Shown: positions 1 to 8,533, numbered from the stretch's first letter. The stretch: DNA of 64,000 nt from JAFMJV01 sp963814315 (GCA_963814315.1 CAWFCG010000003.1:620001-684000); one strand, 5' to 3'. A program made the numbers and translations. Notes: a model not told the origin generated them from the letters alone.

Positions 1-162
1 GTCGGCCAGATCGAAAGCCAGGATGGGCGTGAGGTCGTCATGGCCATCCTGTCGGCCGACAAGCTCTATCTCGTCGTCACGTCTTCCCGGGGCTTCATGC
101 GTGGGGTGCCCATCCCCTACCACGTCGATGAGGTCATCGACGCGACCGACTTCTCGATGTAG
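1..162 (+). CDS. C-terminal fragment of an unidentified protein
   Basis: The window opens inside this gene. The first frame reads 53 codons without interruption to a TAG at 160-162, ending in residues DATDFSM. The visible part alternates hydrophobic and charged residues (AILSADKLYLVVTS, then RGVPIPYHVDEVID), which suggests a beta-rich fold such as a PRC-barrel-like module. I do not recognise a family from so short a piece. The start and most of the protein lie to the left of the window. It converges on the next gene, which is on the other strand. Confidence 0.45.
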   Translation, partial: VGQIESQDGREVVMAILSADKLYLVVTSSRGFMRGVPIPYHVDEVIDATDFSM

Positions 163-188
163 CTGCCGGCCCCGGAAGCCGCGCGCGG

Positions 189-482
189 TCAGCCGCCGAA
201 GATCTTGGTGAACGGCTTTCCGCGCACGGTCTCGATCGCACCGGCCACACCGATGGCCACGCAGATGAGACCGAAGAACGCGAACAGGTCGAACTCCGAC
301 CCCGACGTCAGGACCAACCCGGTCCCCCCGATGAGGCAGATGGCGTAGAACAGATAGCCCTTCCAGCGAGGCACGCCCGACTTCACCCAGTTGCCACCCA
401 CGCGAAAGACGGTCTCGCCGGTCGACTCGCCGCGGTCGTCGGTGAACTGTGGTGAATCGAGGTGTTCCCGGAGGCTGGGCAT
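189..482 (-). CDS. small membrane protein with two transmembrane helices
   Basis: A 97-residue protein of unknown function. Residues 1-40 are polar and probably cytoplasmic. Two hydrophobic stretches follow, about residues 42-60 (YLFYAICLIGGTGLVLTS) and 65-84 (FDLFAFFGLICVAIGVAGAI), separated by a short SGSEFD turn, so a helical hairpin is expected in the membrane. The short tail RGKPFTKIFGG is basic. No catalytic motif is visible. It is followed on the same strand by nothing closer than the partial gene at the window edge, and upstream by the secreted protein at 507-1046. Confidence 0.5.
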   Translation of the reverse strand: MPSLREHLDSPQFTDDRGESTGETVFRVGGNWVKSGVPRWKGYLFYAICLIGGTGLVLTSGSEFDLFAFFGLICVAIGVAGAIETVRGKPFTKIFGG

Positions 483-506
483 GATCTCGCTCTCGTATCC
501 GGCAGG

Positions 507-1046
507 CTATCCCTCGAGCACTGGTCCGATGGGCGTGCCTTCGGGTGTGATCAACGCACTGAAGGCGAACGGGCTGGCGCTCCAGTCGATGAGGATGTAC
601 GCACTCAGGCCCTCATACCCGCCGGTGCCGCGGAAGACGAGCATGTGCACGTTGTTGGCGCCATCCGGTCCGGGCACCGGGGCTCGGAAACCCCCGCAGC
701 GCCAGCCGCCGCCAACATTGACGATCTCGTAGACGGTTCCGGCGGTCGCGTCCGGGTCGTCACAGTCTTCGGCCGGTGGGTTGTACAGATGCCAGCTGCC
801 GGTGTACGTGGCGGTCCCGGTCAGGCGTGGGTCGCTTGAGGTCCACTCGTGGACGTGCAGCGTCTCTTCTTCGTGCGTGGTGACGTCACCGCCGGTCGCG
901 GTCTCCGGCTCCGGCGCGACGAACGTCAACGTGCCGGTCGCTGCGGTCGCGGCCGACGTATCTTCCTGTGCACCGACCGGGGCGCCAGTCATGGCGAGCA
1001 GCGAGAGGAGTACCGCGCCGCTCAGGATCAGTCGTATCGTACGCAT
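507..1046 (-). CDS. secreted protein sharing the outer domain of the two anti-sigma-like proteins
   Basis: A 179-residue exported protein. It has a signal peptide (residues 1-26, basic MRTIR, hydrophobic core, cleavage near GAQ). After a Thr/Ala-rich linker, residues 68-170 form a domain with the pattern W-x-SDPRLTG-TATYTGSW, then IVNVGGGW, then a GGYEGLSAY-ILIDW segment. The same ordered pattern occurs in the outer halves of the proteins encoded at 7131-7973 and 8894-9706, but here there is no cytoplasmic part and no membrane anchor. Cys95 and Cys117 could form a disulfide that the membrane versions lack. The function is unknown; a soluble partner or decoy of the membrane sensors is my inference. 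Confidence 0.65.
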   Translation of the reverse strand: MRTIRLILSGAVLLSLLAMTGAPVGAQEDTSAATAATGTLTFVAPEPETATGGDVTTHEEETLHVHEWTSSDPRLTGTATYTGSWHLYNPPAEDCDDPDATAGTVYEIVNVGGGWRCGGFRAPVPGPDGANNVHMLVFRGTGGYEGLSAYILIDWSASPFAFSALITPEGTPIGPVLEG

Positions 1047-1361
1047 CCGTGCACCTCATCTAGAGTCCTTCGTCGGTCGGGCCAACTGCGGCATCACGCG
1101 CTCGGAACTGGCGCTCCGGTCACGACTCACGACCTGCTTGTGGACTCGACGATGCATGGTACGGCAGGCCATCGGCCAGTGCCGGAGGGCACGTCTCGCC
1201 GGCCGTCTTGCCCAGAGTCACGCCGCTAGGAGCACGAAGCCCGGTGCGGTCGGACACCAGAAGGTGGTACGGGGGGCGGTCGGCGTCCTGATGGTGTGCC
1301 AGCATGGGGGCGTCGGACGCGCCACGAGAGGGAGTCGCGGTATCGACCAAGGGGATCGACG

Positions 1362-2153
1362 ATGATGACTGCCCGGCGGATGGCACACGCGCTCACGGTC
1401 GCACTGGTGACGGCCCTGTTACTGTCCGCCCTGTCCGTGGCCACCGTGACGGCCGCCTCACCCACCCGCTGCAAGGTCTGGAACCCTGACAAGCAGATCG
1501 GGCGGAATACACTCCAGCGCGCGGTCTGGGCTGCCTCCCCTGGTGACCACCTCGTGGTCAGAGGCACATGCGTAGGCACCACGCTCATCCGCAAGGACAT
1601 CCAGATCTCGGGCATCCGCCTCAGGGCTGCGGCCCGTGATGCTCGGGTGCGCGATTCGGGACCGGCGACGCTCAGGAGCGGCAGCAAACGCCCGACGCTG
1701 GTCGTCGATCCCGCGGTTGCCGATCTCAGCATCGAGCGGGGAGTGACAATACGCGGTGGGTTCGTCATCGGCAGTATCCGGGAGTGGCGGTCGGCTCCAT
1801 CCAGCGCGGCCCCGGCGTCGTCCATGGTGCAGTGTCGGATCCCCGGTAGGGTCGGCGGCGGCACGTTGCAAGACATCGTCTCCGCGGCGACGCCCGGCCA
1901 GCGGCTCGGGTTCATCGGAAGCTGTGTCGGCCAGACCCGGATCGACAAGGCCATCCACATCGTCGGCGCCCGCTTCGTGTCGTCAAGTATCGGCTGTGAC
2001 AAGCACGGCTGCTGGGGTCCGGTCAGGACGGACTCAGGTCCACCGCGTATCCGGAGTGGTGGGCGCGGCCCAGCCATCCAGGTGGCATCGCATGTCGATG
2101 ACCTGACCATCCGGGCAGCGGCGATCAGGGGCGGCATCACCATCACGCCGTAA
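1362..2153 (+). CDS. secreted protein with two beta-helix-like repeats
   Basis: The ATG at 1362 is preceded by AAGGGG at 1349-1354 and opens a signal peptide (MMTARRMAHAL plus a long hydrophobic core ending near TAA). The 263-residue product carries two copies of one module: NTLQRAVWAASPGDHLVVRG with CVGTTLI, and GTLQDIVSAATPGQRLGFIG with CVGQTRI. This pattern (a residue run reading as channel, pGD, GtCvG, then an I-x-I-x-G strand) is typical of right-handed beta-helix, pectin-lyase-like surface proteins of GC-rich bacteria. No catalytic residues are apparent. Each repeat keeps one cysteine in the G-T/S-C-V-G motif. A long open frame on the opposite strand is its shadow. Confidence 0.6.
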   Translation: MMTARRMAHALTVALVTALLLSALSVATVTAASPTRCKVWNPDKQIGRNTLQRAVWAASPGDHLVVRGTCVGTTLIRKDIQISGIRLRAAARDARVRDSGPATLRSGSKRPTLVVDPAVADLSIERGVTIRGGFVIGSIREWRSAPSSAAPASSMVQCRIPGRVGGGTLQDIVSAATPGQRLGFIGSCVGQTRIDKAIHIVGARFVSSSIGCDKHGCWGPVRTDSGPPRIRSGGRGPAIQVASHVDDLTIRAAAIRGGITITP

Positions 2154-2481
2154 GGCGGGCCCCTCGGCCCTTGCTGACTGATGGGGCCGCACGTCGTCGC
2201 TGTGGGTGCTTGACAGCGACAAGCTGCTGGCCTACTGATCGGCCCTCCTTGTTCCCCGTCGCTGAGCGACGTTCGCCGGATGCCATTTGCCGACCACTGG
2301 TGACGCATAGGGCGACATGCGGTGGCTTGACGGTCTGGCGTCGAACGATACGTTCACGGCGATGGCGGCCGATCCGATGTGTAGGTCTACGCCAGCAGTG
2401 GCGAGTGGCTGAAGGTGGACGACGCCTGACCAACGTCGTGGTCCTGCCTTGACGGCCGCGCCTGGTGGCCGAGCCTGTTCC
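2154..2481. other. intergenic stretch without a recognisable gene
   Basis: Between two convergent genes I see only short overlapping open frames of arginine- and alanine-rich composition, with no ribosome-binding site, no recognisable protein pattern and no clear hairpin. Confidence 0.4.
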
Positions 2482-3111
2482 TCAATCATCGTCCTCCCCG
2501 CGGAGCGCCTCGAAGCCTTCGCGGACCAGGAGCACCACGATGCCGAGGGCGGCTACCGGGTCTGCCCACCACAGCCCGAAGACCGCGTTGAGCGCCAAAC
2601 CAGCGAGCGTCACGACCGAGAGGTACCAACAGGCGTAGGTCTGCTTGGAATCGGCGATCAAGGCGCGGCTGTCGAGCGCCTCACCGACGCGTCGCTTGGC
2701 CCCAGCGAGCCACAGCATCACGACGATCGACAGACTCGTCAGGGCGATGCCGATGGGGCTTGCGAGCGGGGCCTCGCCCACGATGAGCGTGCGGATCGCC
2801 TCGAAGGTCACATAAGCGGCCAGCAGGAAGAAGGCCAGGCCGACCAGCTGTTCGGCACGGCGCTCGGCGGTCTCGACCGCCTCCTCATCCAGCCGTCCCC
2901 TCGCCTCGGCCGAGAGGCGCCAGATGAGGACCATGCCGGATATGGTCTCGACGAAGCTGTCCACACCGAACCCGACGAGCGCGACGCTTCCTGCGACGAG
3001 CCCGGCCCCGACCGCGATGAGCCCTTCGGCGATGTTCCAACCCACCGTTAGTAGCTCGAGGCGCAGCCCGCGTCGGAGGAGGTCGGGGCGGGAACTGGTG
3101 TCGTCCATCAT
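2482..3111 (-). CDS. cation efflux (CDF) family transporter, short form
   Basis: A 209-residue membrane protein with about six hydrophobic helices and no cytoplasmic C-terminal domain beyond a short acidic tail (RGEDDD). CDF transporters exchange divalent metal ions such as zinc, cobalt or cadmium for protons. Family features visible here are the first helix pair with ALVGFGVDSFVETISG, whose aspartate sits where the metal-binding site of helix 2 is expected, and a later ADSKQTYACWYLSVV segment at the position of helix 5, followed by a WWADPVAALG helix. Which metal is moved cannot be read from the sequence. It stands alone on its strand with no visible metal regulator nearby. Confidence 0.75.
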   Translation of the reverse strand: MMDDTSSRPDLLRRGLRLELLTVGWNIAEGLIAVGAGLVAGSVALVGFGVDSFVETISGMVLIWRLSAEARGRLDEEAVETAERRAEQLVGLAFFLLAAYVTFEAIRTLIVGEAPLASPIGIALTSLSIVVMLWLAGAKRRVGEALDSRALIADSKQTYACWYLSVVTLAGLALNAVFGLWWADPVAALGIVVLLVREGFEALRGEDDD

Positions 3112-3197
3112 CGTGGTCGGTCGGCCGGTTCGATCATGGCACCGCTACACTGCGGTCCACTCTCAAGTGACCCCACCGAATGATGAGCTTACGCAGG

Positions 3198-3746
3198 CTA
3201 CGAGCCTGGACTCGAGGTCGGCTGAGGGTCGAGCCCGACGGCGGTGATCTCGTCCGCCGAGAGCTGGTCTTGCCCGCTGTCGAGCAAGAAGCGTTCGACA
3301 GACCGTTCCGGATCGGCCAGATAGGACAGGTAGCTCAAGAACGGATCGGAGACGGTGCCTTCGAATGCGATCAGCGGGCGTGGCATGCCATCAGGGGTAA
3401 GCCGTTCGATCCAGAAGCCGTGGTAGCCGAGGCTGCTCGGTGGCGGGAAACCATCCACTTGGGGCAGCGCCTCAAGGAGCGCGGTGAGTGTCGTCGCCTC
3501 ATCGTCGGTCAGCTCCCATGTCGGGTCCGGCAGTCCCGAATAGAGGCCGAGTGACACGGTGGTGATGGGGCTGTCAGCGAAGACCTCGAACCGGTGGGCC
3601 GAGAGTTCGCCGATCCCGGTTGGTTCAGGGCTCACGGCTGTTGCCGGCGAAGCGGCCGGGACCGAGGCCGGTGACGGATCGGCCGCCAAGGCCGGTGTGG
3701 CGGCCGCCAAGGTGAGCACGATCGCGAAGATGGTCGAACGGAGCAT
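3198..3746 (-). CDS. secreted protein of unknown function
   Basis: The start is the ATG at 3746 because GGAGG lies just upstream and the codons after it encode a typical signal peptide (MLRSTIFAIVLTLAAATPALA). A longer open frame extends upstream but is arginine-rich and unlikely to be translated. After an Ala/Pro/Ser linker the 182-residue product has a mature domain of about 130 residues rich in Leu, Asp and Pro, including HRFEVFADSPITTVSLGLYS and a DEATTLTALLEALPQVDGFP helix. I recognise no family. It lacks cysteines, so it is not a lipoprotein, and is probably released or wall-associated. Confidence 0.55.
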   Translation of the reverse strand: MLRSTIFAIVLTLAAATPALAADPSPASVPAASPATAVSPEPTGIGELSAHRFEVFADSPITTVSLGLYSGLPDPTWELTDDEATTLTALLEALPQVDGFPPPSSLGYHGFWIERLTPDGMPRPLIAFEGTVSDPFLSYLSYLADPERSVERFLLDSGQDQLSADEITAVGLDPQPTSSPGS

Positions 3747-4112
3747 CGGGCACGTCCTCCGAAGAGCCGCAACAGATGGGTCGCGGTATCGACGCTGATG
3801 ATGCTCGCTGCAACGACGGCCGTGACGCCGATCATGCCTGGCGACCCACGATGGTCGCCCCCGCCCCGTCAATGACTTCGAACCTTCAGCAGGGGTCTTG
3901 CGATGGCTGCCAGCTCGTGGTGACGCGGCTTTACGCCACTGCCGCAACGGGGGCAGTTCAGACCTCCATCGTGATGTTGGGGCATGTGAACCATGGGGGC
4001 ACCGGCGACTGGTCGACAAACGCAGCGGTCCAGGTGGCCGGGCCGAGCCGTACTGGGTGGATCAGACGAGGACATAACGTGCCTGACCCACCCAGCCCTC
4101 CTTCGGGCGGCG
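3747..4112. other. intergenic stretch, possible degenerate zinc-ribbon frame
   Basis: No convincing gene is present. On the minus strand a short open frame (about 3869-3991) contains CPRCG followed by HHELAAIA, reminiscent of a zinc-ribbon fragment, but it has no ribosome-binding site. CCCAGCC near 4097 and GGCTGGG near 4125 could pair as a weak hairpin overlapping the 3' end of the next minus-strand gene. Confidence 0.3.
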
Positions 4113-4577
4113 CTATTCCTCGGCTGGGCAGTCCAGGGGCTCGGCGGGATAGGAGGACCACGCGAAGACCTGACCGCTCGGCAGGACGGTGGACTGGAAG
4201 GCGGCGGCCATGACCTCTGACCCGTCCTTCATCCCCCAGTAGTCGGAGGTCCAGATGCATTCGCCGCCGGCATCCACGATGGGGGCGGCCGGTGCCGCAC
4301 CTTGGTTCTCCGGGATCATCACCGGCTCGTCGCTTAACAGGCAGGAGATCCATTCCTGTGAACTTCCATCTTCAGCCTCGACGTGTACGACCACGTCGCA
4401 GTCGGCCCGACTGAGCGAGGCGACGGGGAAGTCGGGCGCGGTCGCGGGATCGACCACCGCGACGACCGTAGCCACATCTTCAAGGACGTCTACGTTGGCC
4501 TCAGCTGCTGCCGCCCCCGGCAGCATGACTGCCAGCAGTCCGACCGAGGCGATGGCAGTCATGAAACGCTTCTTCAC
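4113..4577 (-). CDS. small secreted protein with a shared leader
   Basis: I choose the GTG at 4577, four bases after an AAGGAGG ribosome-binding site. The product begins with KKRFM and a hydrophobic signal peptide ending at AAAA. The mature part (about 130 residues) has three cysteines in contexts RADCDVVV, WISCLLSD and GGECIWTS, plus a final DCPAEE, so disulfides are likely. No family is recognised. The leader, from the ribosome-binding site through the fourth codon, is identical over 23 bp (4567-4589) to that of the gene at 11808-12064, although the mature proteins differ. This suggests a set of small exported proteins built on one expression and secretion leader. Confidence 0.55.
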   Translation of the reverse strand: MKKRFMTAIASVGLLAVMLPGAAAAEANVDVLEDVATVVAVVDPATAPDFPVASLSRADCDVVVHVEAEDGSSQEWISCLLSDEPVMIPENQGAAPAAPIVDAGGECIWTSDYWGMKDGSEVMAAAFQSTVLPSGQVFAWSSYPAEPLDCPAEE

Positions 4578-4938
4578 GAAGCCTCCTTGCCCCCCGGCTG
4601 TCACGCGATGGTGCCGGCTAGATCCGGCTCGGCGTGTTTGTCACGGAAATGTACAGTGCCGTGGTGGGCGTTGTCCACAAGCGTGTCGTCCACAAGGGGG
4701 AGAACACCGGCCGCCGTGAACCCGCCGTGCCCGACCTGACGCCAGATCGGAGGTCGACGAAGAGCGCAAGCCCACGGTGCGGCCGACTCCCAACGGTGAG
4801 CGTCGAACTCGACCGATGGTGATGGTCGATGCTCCCCGCGAGTCGTTCGACGCCACAGCAGAGACGACCACGGCTCGCTCACGGGCGATACGCGAGCATC
4901 TGTCACCCGAGATTCGCTGGCGACCTGCTGAGAGTTCG
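4578..4938. other. intergenic stretch with two DnaA-box-like 9-mers
   Basis: No gene is supported. TTGTCCACA at 4671-4679 and TCGTCCACA at 4686-4694 look like the DnaA box form found in GC-rich bacteria, in the same orientation 15 bp apart. Two sites are too few to call an origin, and no AT-rich region or dnaA/dnaN gene is near. The right end holds the putative 3' region of the DUF5661-like gene that follows. Confidence 0.35.
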
Positions 4939-5220
4939 TCAGTCGTTCGGGGCCCAGTCCGCCTCTGCTTCTGCCTCCATCTTCCTGAGGCGCGTGTAGT
5001 AGTCGGGGAACTCCTTGAGATGGGCGAGAGCGATCTTGCCCGTCACGACCGGGTCGCTTCCGCTGACGTTGGTCTGCGGGTCATGCAAGCCGTGTTCCAG
5101 TTCCACATCGAGGCCGTCTCTGAATTCGTCCACGTCGAACGGACTGGTGTCCCAATCGACACCGATCTCAGTCCCGATCGATCGCGCTTCGTCAGCTGTG
5201 AAGTGCGGGTTCGCGGTCAT
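4939..5220 (-). CDS. DUF5661-like small protein
   Basis: The ATG at 5220 has GAGGAG upstream and begins MTANPHFTADEARSIG. The 93-residue product matches the pattern I associate with the DUF5661 family: FT-x-E-EA, IG, a W-D-x-SPFDVDEFR-x-GLDVELEHG motif, TNVSGSDPVVTGKIALAHL, and a terminal FPDYYTRL-x-KME. The function of this family is unknown. It is soluble, acidic and cysteine-free. A longer upstream extension of the frame is rich in Cys, Ser and Arg and is not credible. The next gene on this strand is separated by more than 300 bp, so it is probably expressed alone. Confidence 0.7.
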   Translation of the reverse strand: MTANPHFTADEARSIGTEIGVDWDTSPFDVDEFRDGLDVELEHGLHDPQTNVSGSDPVVTGKIALAHLKEFPDYYTRLRKMEAEAEADWAPND

Positions 5221-5465
5221 GTGTGCTCCTCGACGATCGGCCACATCTGATGGCCACTTGATGAGGGTACTACCCCTGTGACTGAACCTCTCGGGTCGCG
5301 GCTTGCGGCTGAACCCGCTGGCGACCGAGGAGGCGCAGCACGAGACTCCTGACTGTGACACTTCCGACGCCGTGGAGCGCAGGCTTCAGGCCGGCGAAGA
5401 ACTCATCCTCTCCGCGTCTCGCGATACCCTGCGCAAGGTGACGGGCGGTCGACAGTATTAGCTCA

Positions 5466-5622
5466 ACCCCAGCGAACCTGCCTGAGTGTCGTCGACCACG
5501 CAGTGCACAGCGGTCGACGTGGGCGCATCGCCGAACTCTGCGCGCCCATGCCCCGGTCGCCAACGCTCGGGCCGGATCGGGCGGTCGGAAGTCTTGGATC
5601 GACCCCAGCGAACCTGCCTGAG
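5466..5622. repeat. pair of 21-bp direct repeats in a gene-free stretch
   Basis: The 21 bases at 5466-5486 recur exactly at 5602-5622; both contain CCCCAGCGAACCTGCCTGAG. The copies are 136 bp apart, in the gene-free interval 5221-5629 between the DUF5661-like gene and the broken oxidoreductase gene. The second copy lies 8 bp beyond the stop codon of the latter. No terminal inverted repeats or open frame are seen between them. They could be scars of a small mobile insertion or of slipped duplication. Confidence 0.55.
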
Positions 5623-5629
5623 ACTCGGC

Positions 5630-6642
5630 TCAGGAGGCGTCTCCGACTGCCGCCCGGAAGGCGGGAATGATGGTCGAGCCGTAGGCCTCGAGCTGCGCCT
5701 CTTCATCTCCGCTCATGAGGTAGAGATTGAACTGGTCGACGCCGGCCGCGCTGAGCTCCTCGAGTCGCCGCACATGGTCATCGGGCTCGCCGATGACGGC
5801 GAAACGGTCGACCACCTCGTCCCCGACGTAGGCCGCGTTCGAGGAACCGACCTCAGCATGATGGCGATAGTCGTAGCTCTCGCGGTCCTGCGCATAACCG
5901 ATGAGCGATCCCGGCAGCTCCTCGCGCGGGTACTTGGCGACCAAGTCCACGACATGGTTGGCGACCATGGCCGGGAACCAGCGGACCCGCTCGCGACAAT
6001 CGCTGATTGGACCGACATGAGCTGGTGCGGCGGCCTGGATCTTCGATCTTCAGCTGGATCACGGCCGGCCTCCTGCGCCGCATCCCGCATGATGCCGGCC
6101 ATCCAGCGGATCAGGTCCGGGTCCGCCAGCTGCAGGATGAGCCCGTCGGCGACACGGCCGGCCATCGCGAGCGCCATGGGGCCGTAGCCGGCGACCCACA
6201 CGGGCAGCTTCCAATCCTCCGTCCAGGTGAGGTCGAGCTCGGCTCCCATGCGCTCGATGGTGCGGCCCTCCACGAGGTCCCGGATCAGAGTCACCGCCAG
6301 CTCCATCGTCCGCAGCTTCGTAGGCGGCATCCCCAGCATGCGTACCGCGCCGTCACCCCGGCCCATGCCCAGGTCCATGCGTCCGCCGGAGACCTCCTCA
6401 AGCGTGGCGAGCACGCTGGCGGTCACGCTGGGATCTCGTGTGGTGGGATTGGTCACACAGGCGCCGAGGCGCATGTGTGTGGTGTTCGTGGCCATCAGCG
6501 TCAGGATGGGATAGACGTCTCGCCACAGGACATGGTTGTCCCACAGCCAGCCGTAGCTGAATCCAGCCGCTTCGGCCTGCTTCGTGAGCGCGATGGTCCG
6601 TTCGATGCTGTGTTCGGCCTTGAGGGTGAATCCGAAGTCCAT
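5630..6642 (-). pseudogene. frameshifted LLM-class flavin/F420-dependent oxidoreductase
   Basis: Two frames together give a nearly complete luciferase-like monooxygenase of about 337 residues. The first part, from the ATG at 6642, has MDFGFTLKAEHS, the WLWDNHVLW segment, TLMATNTTHMRLGACVTNP and EEVSGGRMDLGMGRGDGAVR, which are usual for F420-dependent members. The second part resumes one frame over with APAHVGPISDCRERVRWFPA and ends in EAYGSTIIPAFRAAVG. The break is at 6041-6048: restoring one base after codon PAE joins the parts as GRDPAE-x-x-KIQAAAPAHVG. The gene would be functional apart from this single missing base, so it may be an assembly error rather than a true pseudogene. Substrate unknown. 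Confidence 0.75.
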
Positions 6643-6756
6643 GACGGGGCAGCCTACACCCTCACGGTCCTGGCGGGAACCGCCTCGGTGCGGATATCGT
6701 CGGCTTCGTGGCGCTGCCGTGGCTGATGCGTGCCGGCGTCGCGAGCCATTGGATCG

Positions 6757-6864
6757 TCAGCGGGTGCGGTGCTCCGAGAGCATCTCGATGGCCTTGGTGA
6801 TCCGTGCCGCCCGCGTCTCGGCCTTCTTGGCCCCATCGCCGAACGTGCGGTCGTGAGCATCGGT
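6757..6864 (-). pseudogene. possible 3' remnant of a YdeI-like gene
   Basis: The interval 6643-7130 has no intact gene. At its left part a minus-strand frame ends with GAKKAETRAARITKAIEML and a TGA at 6757. This resembles the C-terminal end of YdeI/OmpD-associated (bacteriocin-protection) proteins, which typically read E-AKr-ETR-x-RRI-x-KA-EML. The sequence before it does not continue the family pattern, so only about 30 codons are recognisable. I treat it as a gene remnant; the match rests on memory of the family motif alone. Confidence 0.3.
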
Positions 6865-7057
6865 GTGCGACCCGAGGCGAGGCCGTTCTTCGATGACTAT
6901 CCCGCCGCTGTTGTAATGGCGCCCCCGGACGGTTCTGGGGGCGCTCAGCCAACGTTCTCGATCATGGGTGTCAGCGTGCTCGTGATGGAGTTGCTGGCGG
7001 CCTAGCGGTAGCGGTTGCTGATAGTCGCCGTGGCCTCCGGGCGAATGAAACAGAAGC

Positions 7058-7087
7058 GGGTCCCTCGGCCAGAAGAGCGGGGGACCC
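7058..7087 (-). terminator. hairpin after the first anti-sigma-like gene copy
   Basis: GGGTCCC at 7058-7064 pairs with GGGACCC at 7081-7087 around a 16-base loop, 44 bp past the stop of the gene at 7131-7973. A stronger version with the same GCGGGTCCCT core lies after the paralogous gene, so this terminator was copied with the cassette. There is no clear U-run. Confidence 0.5.
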
Positions 7088-7130
7088 ACCGTGAGTCTGG
7101 TGCCAGACCCTCAGGGCCGGGACGATCTGG

Positions 7131-7973
7131 TCAGTCGGCAGGCAGCTCTGGCAACGGAGGCGGACCTTCGGCAGTGATATGGCCACGGAACACGCGATCC
7201 TCAAAGACCCAGACCACGTACGCGGTCAAACCTTCGTAGGCGTCCGCTCCCGTCAGCCAACCTGCGGACTCCTCGAAGCCGAGGTTGTCGATTCCGAGGT
7301 TCGTAAACGCGCCCTCCCATGAACCATCGTCGTTGACGATCCGCATGAGGAAAGTGCGCATCGTGCCGACATCTCCCGTGTCTGCCAGCGTCGTCGCTCC
7401 TTCCCGATAGTCGGTCTCGTTCGCAACCGTGGTGGCCGTGCCCGAGATACGCGGGTCGTTCGCATCCCACGCGAAGGTGTAGCTCTCGCCGGTGCCATCG
7501 ACGACGCCGTCATCCCGCCGGACGGTGACGGGGAATGCGTTCGTGGTGTCATCACCGGTCGTTCCTGAGAAGAAGGACGGTGCCATGGCAGGGTCCGGTG
7601 ATGTCGCTCCCGGAACGTTTGCTCCCTGCTGGCCGAAGGGCTGGGCGATCAGAAGAACGCCTCCGATGGCGAACACGAGGGCTCCTGCGGTGATCGCTTT
7701 GACTGGACTGAACATGGTCTGGGTCCTCCCTACTGCTATGGCGGTATGGCCGTTCGTGGCCGAGATGGGACTGGGCTGGTACTCGGTGGTGTCAAAGGTC
7801 GTGGCTGTCTCGGTCCTTCGGTAGAACACCGGGAAGGGCCACCAGCGACTTCGCTGGCGGACCTGCGGCCGGCGCTCCAACACTTGACGGGTGCTCCGCC
7901 GCACATCGTCTGGAGCAGCATCCCGACTCTCGAACCATTCTTCGAGGGCTGACTGCGTCCGCTCGTCGTTCAT
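7131..7973 (-). CDS. membrane anti-sigma-like protein, copy B
   Basis: A 280-residue single-pass protein encoded directly after, and overlapping by 4 bp (ATGA), the ECF sigma gene at 7970-8533. Residues 1-90 are cytoplasmic and begin MNDERTQSALEEWFE, resembling the short acidic-helical region of anti-sigma factors, though the zinc motif H-x3-C-x2-C is absent. One transmembrane helix (about 91-111, VKAITAGALVFAIGGVLLIA) follows. The outer part, from about 168 on, carries the WDANDPRISG and AYEGLTAYVVW pattern shared with the proteins at 507-1046 and 8894-9706. Gene order and topology suggest it holds its sigma factor inactive and senses something outside. That role is inferred, not shown by homology. 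Confidence 0.65.
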   Translation of the reverse strand: MNDERTQSALEEWFESRDAAPDDVRRSTRQVLERRPQVRQRSRWWPFPVFYRRTETATTFDTTEYQPSPISATNGHTAIAVGRTQTMFSPVKAITAGALVFAIGGVLLIAQPFGQQGANVPGATSPDPAMAPSFFSGTTGDDTTNAFPVTVRRDDGVVDGTGESYTFAWDANDPRISGTATTVANETDYREGATTLADTGDVGTMRTFLMRIVNDDGSWEGAFTNLGIDNLGFEESAGWLTGADAYEGLTAYVVWVFEDRVFRGHITAEGPPPLPELPAD

Positions 7974-8533
7974 CGCAGCGACTCCTGCGGCTCGGGGGCT
8001 AGCGTGGTCGCCGGGCGACCATCGGCTTCGAGTGCGGCCCGCATGGCCTTCGTCGCTCGGTCCAAGCGGGAGTAGACAGTCCAGCGGGAGATGCTCAAAG
8101 TCTCGCCCACTTGCTCGGGGGTCATGCCCAAGAGGAAGTGCAGGACGAGCACGACCCGCTGGTCCATGGCGAGCCGCTGGAAGCCACGTTCCAACTGGTC
8201 ACGGTCAGCGACCGTGGTGTAGGCATCTGTGGTCCTTGGCTCAGCTATCCGGGAAGCATCGCCGCTCACCCAGTCGGGAAGCTTCTTTGCTTCGCCGTAG
8301 CAGACTCGGACGAGCAGCCGATAGGACCAGCCCTCGTACTTGGCTGGGTCTCGCAAGCGAGGGATGTCCCGCCAGATATCGAGGAAGGCTTGCTGGGTGG
8401 CATCCTCTGCAAGGTGATAGTCCCCGAGCACGCCGTTCGCCACTCGAAAGAGGCGTGGGTAGTCGGCGATGGTGAGCGACTCGAAAGCTCGCTCATCCCC
8501 CCGTTGTACTCGAACGACGAGGTCTTCGTTCAT
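7970..8533 (-). CDS. ECF RNA polymerase sigma factor, copy B
   Basis: A 187-residue sigma-70 family member with only regions 2 and 4. Region 2 spans about residues 10-75 (DERAFESLTIADYPRLFRVA, then LAEDATQQAFLDIWRD), with the DATQQAFLDIW core typical of ECF factors. Region 4, about 120-170, contains the helix-turn-helix GMTPEQVGETLSISRWTVYS. It is closely similar to the sigma factor at 9703-10266 (same GWSYRLLVRVCY and RDQLERGF segments). The stop codon overlaps the start of the anti-sigma-like gene. Its own promoter probably includes the motif at 8599-8610, and autoregulation is likely by analogy with other ECF systems. Confidence 0.88.
   Translation of the reverse strand: MNEDLVVRVQRGDERAFESLTIADYPRLFRVANGVLGDYHLAEDATQQAFLDIWRDIPRLRDPAKYEGWSYRLLVRVCYGEAKKLPDWVSGDASRIAEPRTTDAYTTVADRDQLERGFQRLAMDQRVVLVLHFLLGMTPEQVGETLSISRWTVYSRLDRATKAMRAALEADGRPATTLAPEPQESLR

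Noticed and set aside
1226..2308. A 360-codon open frame on the minus strand
   Set aside because: It covers the signal-peptide-bearing plus-strand gene at 1362-2153, is Arg/Pro/Ser-rich and has no ribosome-binding site or family pattern; it is a shadow of high GC content.
3869..3991. Small zinc-ribbon protein on the minus strand
   Set aside because: One CPRCG motif alone, no ribosome-binding site and no second cysteine pair, so the evidence is too thin.
4671..4694. Possible replication origin marked by two DnaA-box-like sites
   Set aside because: Only two sites, no AT-rich unwinding region and no dnaA, dnaN or parB gene nearby.
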